NCBI RefSeq assembly: GCF_001591005.1
Contig: NZ_BCTY01000032.1
Coordinates: 1-43,138, forward strand
Length of the DNA: 43,138 nt
Direction: 5' to 3'
Source: Sphingomonas sanguinis NBRC 13937
Lineage (GTDB): Bacteria > Pseudomonadota > Alphaproteobacteria > Sphingomonadales > Sphingomonadaceae
Shown: positions 37,507 to 43,138 of the stretch, in pieces
How the letters are laid out: the number at the start of each line of letters is the position of its first letter
Numbering within the stretch: position 1 is the stretch's first letter
Notes under the pieces: generated by a model
Told to the model about the DNA's origin: nothing
Databases searched by the model: none
Seen by the model: the letters and a program-made list of their open reading frames with translations, nothing else
Translations under genes and position numbers: made by a program

Positions 37507-37544
37507 AAACCGCCACAAATGACATTTGTTACATCATGCGGTTT
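37507..37544. promoter_or_regulatory. Nested inverted repeat upstream of the Oar-like receptor (operator-like)
   Basis: A perfect 15-base palindrome ACAAATG-A-CATTTGT (37515-37529) lies inside a second inverted pair, AAACCGC (37507-37513) and GCGGTTT (37538-37544). It is about 95-130 bases upstream of the receptor start, where an operator would sit. No matching regulator is identified in the window. Confidence 0.45.
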
Positions 37545-37993
37545 AGAGAGATCGATGGGCACGAAAGCCACACCGCAATGGCCTATTCAAATCCTTATAT
37601 TTCAAAAGCGCTATATTTCAGTGATTTGACAAAATGGCGTCAACAACTATTGCATTAATACACCAACACACCTCGAATGGTGTCGTGCACTCCTCAGCAA
37701 TTACACCATAATGTAATTATATTTAGCAGCAAATTCTCGATAGAAAATTATGGCGAACAAAATCCAAAGATAACATATCTGTTAAACGTTGGAACTGCTG
37801 GAAAACTTGTTTCGGCATCGCGGCGGCTGGGAGCTTTCGCGGATGATTGCAGCCGCACGACCATGAACCGCAAGCGCGCAGCAGGCTGACAGCGCAGACA
37901 GAAATATCTTCTGGCGTAGGATCGGCCGCAAACGTTTCTGAATAACGCTGAGAGACCGCGGTGTCGGATCGCGTATCGTCGCCAGCCCTAAAC
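37545..37993. other. AT-rich gene-free leader between two TonB-receptor genes
   Basis: No gene is supported here on either strand. The part up to about 37800 is strikingly AT-rich compared with the window. It contains two copies of TATATTTCA about 17 bases apart (near 37597 and 37614) and an inverted repeat ATTACA-N6-TGTAAT (37700-37717). Beyond 37800 the GC content rises again. The whole region probably holds the promoter and regulatory sites of the Oar-like receptor gene. Confidence 0.5.
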
Positions 37994-38030
37994 GAAAATG
38001 GGGCGGCGGCCATGAAGACCACCGCCCCAT
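37994..38030 (-). terminator. Rho-independent terminator of the second TonB receptor gene
   Basis: ATGGGGCGG (37998-38006) and CCGCCCCAT (38022-38030) form a strong stem; on the minus strand it runs into TTTT. It begins about 20 bases beyond the stop codon of the receptor gene. Confidence 0.85.
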
Positions 38031-38049
38031 CTTACTCACGCGACTTCGA

Positions 38050-41028
38050 TCAGAAGCGGACGCGACCGCTCACGAAGAAGCGACGGCCCAGCACGTCGTA
38101 GAAGGTCGGGAACGTGTTCGACTGTTCGCCATTGCCACCATTCTGGGTGGACGCCGCCAGCGGCGGATTCTTGTCGAACAGGTTGCTCACGCCCATGTTC
38201 ATCTGGAAGTGCTCGTTCACGTCGAACGTCGTGGTCAGGTCGAAGTAGTTCGTCGCACCGAAGCGCTCCGAAGCGTAGGTGACCGCAGGATTGTCGTCCG
38301 TGACCGGCCCCATATAGCGCCACTGCAGCGACGCCGAGATCGCGCCCAGACCCAGGGTGGTGCGCAGCGTGTGGCGCCATTCGGGGGTCGGGACACCGCA
38401 CTGCGCGCCGAAGCGACCCGCACAGCTGATGACCGTCGGAACGCCGATCACGGGCGTGAAGTCGTTCTTGATCAGCTTCGTACCGGCGAAGCTGAACGAC
38501 AGACGCGCATCGTCCGCGCCGAGCAGCGCACCCAGAGGCTGGGTGTAACCGGCGTTGATGTCGATGCCCGAGGTCTTCAGGCCGCCCGTGTTCTGGTTGG
38601 TCGAGCTGAACGTCTCGATCTGGCCGGCCGAGTTGCGGGTGATCAGGTTACAATAGGCCTGATTGAAGCTCTTGAAGCAGAGATCGCCGATCGTCTGCGT
38701 CGAGACCGTCCCAATATAGCCGCTGATCTTGATGTTGTAATAGTCGACCGTCAGCGAGAAGCGCGGCAGGAACGACGGACGGAACACACCGCCGAAGGTG
38801 TAGGTTTCCGCACGCTCTTCCTTCAGGTTCTGATTACCGCCGGTGAAGGTGAGCGGGTTGACGTCGGTGCCCTGGATGCCGGCATTGCCGATCAGGTTGA
38901 CCGGGGCACCAGCCGCAGCGAACTGCGAACGGCAGATCGCGTTGAGCTGGGTGTTCGACACCGCGGTCGCCGTGCCGCACTGGTCGGCATTGCCGTTGAA
39001 GCTGACCGTATTGCCCAAGAACAGTTCGCTGACGCTCGGGCCACGGATTGCGCGCTGATACTGACCACGGAAGGTCAAATCACGGATCGGCGCGAGTTCA
39101 CCACCCGCTGCCCAGGTGAACACGTCGCCAGGGCCGTTCGAGTAATGCGACTGACGCGCGGCGCCATTCACTTCCAGACGGTGGATGAACGTGTCGGACA
39201 ACAGCGGCACGCGAAGCTCGCCGAAGAATTCGCGAACCGTGTAGCTGCCGCTGGTCGGCTGGCCGGGGTTGAAGCCCGCGACATTGCCCGACGACAGATA
39301 CTGGTCCGGCGTGACCGAACCGGCTTCACGGCGCCATTCCGCACCGGCCGCCAGACCAACGCCGCCAGCGCCCAGATCGAACAGGCTCGGGTTCGTCACC
39401 GCGAAGCTGGCGACCTCGGTGGTGTATTCCTCGAGATTGGTAGCACCGACGCCGATATAGTTGAGCGCAGCCTGGCTCAGATTACCCTGACCAAAGATAT
39501 TGGCGGGCGCGCAACCGGCCGCCCGGGCGGATGCCGACGCGCAGACCAGGGTTCCGCCGGTGACCGGGACGGCGCTGATCGTGCCGTCGGGTGCCTGGAA
39601 CGCGGTGTTGGTTGCTGCCAAGAAGCGATCGATCGCGACGTTGCCGTCCTGACGCTGCGCATTCTTGGTGTGCGCATACATGTAGTAGCCATCATAGCTG
39701 AAGCCGGCGCCGATGTCGCCCTTCATACCCGCGACGATGCGGAACGCGTTACGGTCGTCCTGGTTGATACGCGGGCCGAGCTGGGTCGTGCGATAGTTCC
39801 ACTGGGGAACGGTCACGTAACCATTACCGTCGGTATCGAGCGTGCGCAGCGCGTTCTGCACCGAGGGGTCCAAGAAAGGCGAATTGACCTGAAGGTTCAA
39901 TGCCCCGGCAACGCCATTGGAGCCGAACGGCGTACCCTGGCTGATCGGGGTGGCCGCCAGCTGCGCGTTCACGCGGTTGTTGGCGAACTGGGTCTCGAAA
40001 TACGGCGTGAAGTGCTCGTTGATTTCATACTGGCCCATCGCCGAGACCAGGAAGCGCTCCTGCGGCACCTGGAGATAGTTGATGGGGTTGAAGTTGTAGC
40101 CGTCCGCTGCAGTGTAGCACTTGGACGAACCATTGGGGTTGAACACCTGATAGGCGGACGCGGCGCTCGCGCCGGTGCCGCAACCGTTGTTCAGAGCGGC
40201 GTTCAGACCGGGCACGCGGATACGGCCCTGCGGGATCGAACCCGAACCGCCCGCCGAGAACAGCGGCGAACCGTCCTGGTTATCGCTGAGCGCGTTGGTC
40301 GAGAAATCACGTTGGCCCGCGAAAGTCGGCTTGCGGTTGGTATAGTCGACGAACATCGTGATGTTACCACGATTGTCATCGAAATTGGCGCCCATCAGGC
40401 CATAGACGTCCCAGATCTGGCCGTCGCCACGCTCGGTCACGTTGTAGCTGGTGCCCGCTTCGACGCCCGAATAGTCACGCTTCAGCGTGAAGTTGACGAC
40501 ACCCGCGATCGCGTCCGAACCGTAAACGGCCGACTGACCACCAGTCACGACGTCGACGCGGCTGATCAGCGGAGCCGGGATGGTGTTGAGATCGACGACC
40601 TGCGTGACGTCGAACGACATGTAGCGACGACCGTCGACGAGCACGAGGGTGCGCTGCGAACCGAGGCCACGAAGGTTAACGGTGGCGACGCCGCCGCCGG
40701 GGTTATTCGAGGTCGACGAAGTCGTCGGGGTCACCTGCGGCAGGTCGTTCAGGACGTTTTCGATGTTGGTCGAACCGGCCTTCAGGGCGATGTCCTGAGC
40801 GCTCACGACCGACACCGGGCTGGTGCCTTCCAGGTCCGGCCGGGCGATACGCGATCCGGTAACGACAACCTCGCCCTGCGGCGAGCCAGCAGCTTCCTGC
40901 GCGGCGGGAACGGCGGTGGTCGGCGGAGCGGCCTGCGCGAACGCGGGCGACGACGCAAGCGCCAGCGCGATTGCGAACGTTCCGGTCCCACAACGCAGTG
41001 CCACGTCAGTGGACAGACGATTGATCAC
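38050..41028 (-). CDS. TonB-dependent receptor (conventional type)
   Basis: An outer-membrane receptor of 992 aa. I chose the GTG at 41028 because AAGGGG lies 8 bases upstream and the product then opens with a proper signal peptide (INRLSTDVALRCGTGTFAIA...SSPAFAQ); the frame also reaches ATGs at 41061 and 41070. After a Pro/Ala linker comes the TonB-box-like GEVVVTGSRIARPDLEGTSP, the plug (VLNDLPQVTP, VNLRGLGSQRTLVLVDGRRY, SAVYGSDAIAGVVNFTLKRDY) and the barrel, ending in FFVSGRVRF. Its ligand is unknown. It is the gene next to a TPR-hydroxylase locus, with a small secreted protein gene divergent from it. Confidence 0.94.
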   Translation of the reverse strand: MINRLSTDVALRCGTGTFAIALALASSPAFAQAAPPTTAVPAAQEAAGSPQGEVVVTGSRIARPDLEGTSPVSVVSAQDIALKAGSTNIENVLNDLPQVTPTTSSTSNNPGGGVATVNLRGLGSQRTLVLVDGRRYMSFDVTQVVDLNTIPAPLISRVDVVTGGQSAVYGSDAIAGVVNFTLKRDYSGVEAGTSYNVTERGDGQIWDVYGLMGANFDDNRGNITMFVDYTNRKPTFAGQRDFSTNALSDNQDGSPLFSAGGSGSIPQGRIRVPGLNAALNNGCGTGASAASAYQVFNPNGSSKCYTAADGYNFNPINYLQVPQERFLVSAMGQYEINEHFTPYFETQFANNRVNAQLAATPISQGTPFGSNGVAGALNLQVNSPFLDPSVQNALRTLDTDGNGYVTVPQWNYRTTQLGPRINQDDRNAFRIVAGMKGDIGAGFSYDGYYMYAHTKNAQRQDGNVAIDRFLAATNTAFQAPDGTISAVPVTGGTLVCASASARAAGCAPANIFGQGNLSQAALNYIGVGATNLEEYTTEVASFAVTNPSLFDLGAGGVGLAAGAEWRREAGSVTPDQYLSSGNVAGFNPGQPTSGSYTVREFFGELRVPLLSDTFIHRLEVNGAARQSHYSNGPGDVFTWAAGGELAPIRDLTFRGQYQRAIRGPSVSELFLGNTVSFNGNADQCGTATAVSNTQLNAICRSQFAAAGAPVNLIGNAGIQGTDVNPLTFTGGNQNLKEERAETYTFGGVFRPSFLPRFSLTVDYYNIKISGYIGTVSTQTIGDLCFKSFNQAYCNLITRNSAGQIETFSSTNQNTGGLKTSGIDINAGYTQPLGALLGADDARLSFSFAGTKLIKNDFTPVIGVPTVISCAGRFGAQCGVPTPEWRHTLRTTLGLGAISASLQWRYMGPVTDDNPAVTYASERFGATNYFDLTTTFDVNEHFQMNMGVSNLFDKNPPLAASTQNGGNGEQSNTFPTFYDVLGRRFFVSGRVRF

Positions 41029-41288
41029 TAGCAATACCCCTTCTTCAACGGTCCCCTTCATCGGCCACATTGGCTCTTTGCGATGGGAATCCGGACATTA
41101 TCGATCCTGAAAGGTCGAATGCGTTTACATTGCTGCGTGTGCAACATCGCTGTAAAGCGACAAACGGCCGTCACGCGGTGATCGCCACACCGGTGTCGCA
41201 ATAGTGCAACAGTCGATGACGGCTGTTGACGCGAATCGCCCCCGCGCGGACCATCGCCTTTCAAGATCAATCGAGGAACCGGCAGTTT

Positions 41289-41810
41289 ATGCGTATCAGC
41301 CCCTTAGCCGCGTTGGCTTTTTCCATGATCGCAATCGGCACGGCTAAGGCGGCGCCCGGCCGGGCCGAAGTCAAGCGCGACGCGCAGGCCTTCCGGGCTC
41401 TGATTGCCTGCCGTGACATTGCGAACCCGACCGACCGCCTGCAATGCTATGACACACAGAGTCGCGCGCTGTCCGAGGCCGCGGACTCGGGCAAGCTGGT
41501 CGTTGCGGATGAAGCCCAGATCAAGGAGGCCAAGCGCGACCTGTTCGGCTTTGGCAGCATCAAGATCCCGTTCCTGTCGGGCAGCGACGCCGATACGCCT
41601 ACGCAGGTCGAGGCGGTTATCTCCGGTCTACGTCAGTTGAGCATCAACAAGTGGGAATTTACCCTGGATAACGGGATGCGTTGGCGCCAGACCGACGATG
41701 AAGCGATCTTCCCCAGGGTGGGCCAGCCGGTCACGGTCAAGACCGGCGCCATGGGCAGCTACTGGTTGAAAATGAAGTCCAAGGCCGTGCGCGTCCTGCG
41801 CGAGAAATGA
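41289..41810 (+). CDS. Small secreted hypothetical protein (173 aa)
   Basis: I chose ATG 41289, preceded by GAGGAA, giving a signal peptide MRISPLAALAFSMIAIGTAKA. The mature part begins with a short Cys motif, ALIACRDIANPTDRLQCYD, a pattern (C...RLxCYD) seen in several uncharacterised periplasmic proteins. A beta-rich C-terminal half follows (QVEAVISGLRQLSINKWEFTLDNGMRWRQ). The two Cys probably form a disulfide. The function is unknown. It is divergent from the TonB receptor gene and converges on the hydroxylase gene. Confidence 0.82.
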   Translation: MRISPLAALAFSMIAIGTAKAAPGRAEVKRDAQAFRALIACRDIANPTDRLQCYDTQSRALSEAADSGKLVVADEAQIKEAKRDLFGFGSIKIPFLSGSDADTPTQVEAVISGLRQLSINKWEFTLDNGMRWRQTDDEAIFPRVGQPVTVKTGAMGSYWLKMKSKAVRVLREK

Positions 41811-41882
41811 TGCGCCCGAGGCGGTCTCAAAATTCGCGAGAGTGATTTTCGAGGCGGCACGAGCCCGTGTTCAAACGGCTGC

Positions 41883-43130
41883 TCAAACCTGACCCTGACC
41901 GAATTGATGCATAGCCTCGTTGGCCTTGCGGAGGAGGTCCTTCTCCGCTTCGGTCAGATAGGGGTTCCAGGCATCGATGATCAGGATGACGCGGGTTTGG
42001 CCGCTGTCATTCCAGGCTTCATGCTCGATGGTGTCGTCAAATGCCCAGGCGCCCCCCTCTTGCCAGTGTCGCGTTTCTGAACCGACCCGGAAACCGCATC
42101 CCTCGGGTACGATCAGCGGCAGGTGAACGACCGACCGCACATTGGTGACGCCATGGTGCGGGGGAATCCGGGTGTGTGGCTGGAGCGTAGAGAACATTGC
42201 GGTCGGCCCCCGGTTGGGAATGTCCAACATGGGGATGCGCCGTAACAGGTCCGCCGTCATCGGACACTGGGCCTGCACCTCCTGCACCGGCTTGCCGTCC
42301 CGCCACAGGAACATCGCGCTCCAGTCGAGCGAGTTGTTCAGATCCTTCCACTGGTTTTCGGGCTGCCCCGCCGCGATACGAACATAAGGCGCACCCGCAT
42401 GGCCCGCGGCGACCAAGCCCTCCAATTCCCGGCGGATGACCGGCGCCGCCGCTTCCAGTTCCGCAAACCAGGGAAAGAGCGCCCGGTCGAAATACTGAAC
42501 CGGCGGAAGATAAGGAAAATGCAGACCGACCGGTTTGGGATGATAGACCTGCCGCTTGCCAGCCATGATCTCCAGCGCGTGGTCGAAGCGCACAGAACCA
42601 GTCGCGTCCTCGCCCACAACCGACCGGATATTCGCTTCCAGCGCCGCATTGTCGGCATCTACCAGCGCCTGGCCATGCTCCAACGCCTGCCGCATCGCCG
42701 GGGGCAATCCTTCCAGCGGCGGCGCGGCATCCAAGAGTGCCCGATAGGCGCGAACGGCCTCGGCTCGACGGCCGTACCGCTCCAGCCATTGCGCTTTTTG
42801 CAGCAGGGCGATCACAAAATACGGATCTACCGTCAGCGCATCGTCCAGCGCCTGCAATTCCCCTTGCGCATCCCCGCACATCCGACGGGCCAGCGCCAGG
42901 TTCAGCCAGAGGGGAGGCGCCTTCGGGTCGCTGCGCACCGCACGCTCGAAATAGGCCGCCGCTGCCTTGCCGTCACCGCGCGACAGCGCCCGGTTGCCCA
43001 GACCATTGAGCGCCCTGGGATTTTCGGGCGAAAGCGCCAGCACCTCGTCATAGCTTTGCAGCGCGCCGGCGAGATTCCCGCTCCGTGCCAATTGCTCGGC
43101 ACGCGACAGCAACTCGTTGATGGCGCTCAT
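41883..43130 (-). CDS. TPR repeat protein with aspartyl/asparaginyl beta-hydroxylase domain
   Basis: A two-part protein of 415 aa. Residues ~1-150 hold TPR-like helical repeats (AEQLARSGNLAGALQSYDEVLALSP and following). The C-terminal half (about 230-400) is an Asp_Arg_Hydrox-type 2-oxoglutarate/iron oxygenase: IPPHHGVTNVRSVVHLPLIVPEGCGFRVG with the first metal His, then DDTIEHEAWNDSGQTRVILIID with the second His and the 2-oxoglutarate-binding Arg. Such enzymes hydroxylate Asp or Asn residues in proteins. There is no signal peptide, so it acts in the cytosol. The start is 8 bases from the window edge, so upstream context is not visible. Confidence 0.92.
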   Translation of the reverse strand: MSAINELLSRAEQLARSGNLAGALQSYDEVLALSPENPRALNGLGNRALSRGDGKAAAAYFERAVRSDPKAPPLWLNLALARRMCGDAQGELQALDDALTVDPYFVIALLQKAQWLERYGRRAEAVRAYRALLDAAPPLEGLPPAMRQALEHGQALVDADNAALEANIRSVVGEDATGSVRFDHALEIMAGKRQVYHPKPVGLHFPYLPPVQYFDRALFPWFAELEAAAPVIRRELEGLVAAGHAGAPYVRIAAGQPENQWKDLNNSLDWSAMFLWRDGKPVQEVQAQCPMTADLLRRIPMLDIPNRGPTAMFSTLQPHTRIPPHHGVTNVRSVVHLPLIVPEGCGFRVGSETRHWQEGGAWAFDDTIEHEAWNDSGQTRVILIIDAWNPYLTEAEKDLLRKANEAMHQFGQGQV

Positions 43131-43138
43131 AGGATCAT

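Noticed and set aside
38209..41031. 940-codon open frame on the plus strand across the TonB receptor
   Set aside because: It is the antisense shadow of the receptor gene, whose plug, barrel and signal peptide are unmistakable on the minus strand.
41139..41211. Direct repeats GTGCAACA at 41139-41146 and 41204-41211 between the receptor and the secreted protein gene
   Set aside because: Eight bases, only two copies, 65 bases apart; too weak to call a regulatory site.

Overview
The window is GC-rich and tightly packed. Its gene content points to the chromosome of a Sphingomonas-like alphaproteobacterium: two very large TonB-dependent receptors, a CobS-CobT-RHH operon, a BolA-GST-Nudix-pirin operon, DUF1272, DUF885 and M16 peptidases, and two copies of a palindromic extragenic element of a kind I associate with sphingomonads. 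The genus is my inference; there is no rRNA or tRNA gene to confirm it.

Bases 1 to about 5900 are an accessory island. It opens, already inside a gene, with a chimeric reading frame: the front of a subtilisin-like (S8) protease joined in frame to the back half of a TniB/TnsC-type transposition ATPase. A full-length TniQ follows, then three small genes of unknown function and a perfect 13-bp hairpin. No TniA transposase is visible, the protease lacks its catalytic Ser region and the ATPase lacks Walker A. This looks like a decayed Tn5053/Tn7-like element, probably one that carried a protease-based defence gene. About 700 bp without genes then joins it to the core chromosome. That stretch holds candidate transposase-binding repeats and a striking 64-bp three-way-junction palindrome.

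From 6.2 to 15.7 kb come short housekeeping and stress operons. On the minus strand are bolA-GST-Nudix-pirin. On the plus strand are a J-domain protein, cobS-cobT-RHH (a MoxR-like ATPase with a VWA partner, no cobN in view), and a PepSY membrane protein whose 3' end overlaps a convergent GntR/YtrA regulator. A VOC protein and a nitroreductase complete the section.

From 15.8 to 25.5 kb lie a POT peptide transporter, an aldo/keto reductase with a DAACS symporter, glmM with DUF1272 and gpmA (cell-wall precursor synthesis and glycolysis), a muramidase overlapping a lipoprotein gene, and purE-purK (purine synthesis).

From 25.5 to 43.1 kb the theme is envelope and proteostasis: a TonB-like energy transducer, a DUF885 enzyme, an M16 peptidase with a 99-residue partner, ClpB behind a plausible heat-shock promoter, an Oar-like TonB receptor with an N-terminal carboxypeptidase-regulatory-like domain, a second conventional TonB receptor, a small secreted protein, and a TPR-aspartyl/asparaginyl beta-hydroxylase.

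The strongest oddities are the S8-TniB chimera, the three-way-junction palindrome, the inverted repeat inside the predicted clpB promoter, the muramidase-lipoprotein pair, and the nested inverted repeat in the AT-rich leader of the Oar-like receptor.
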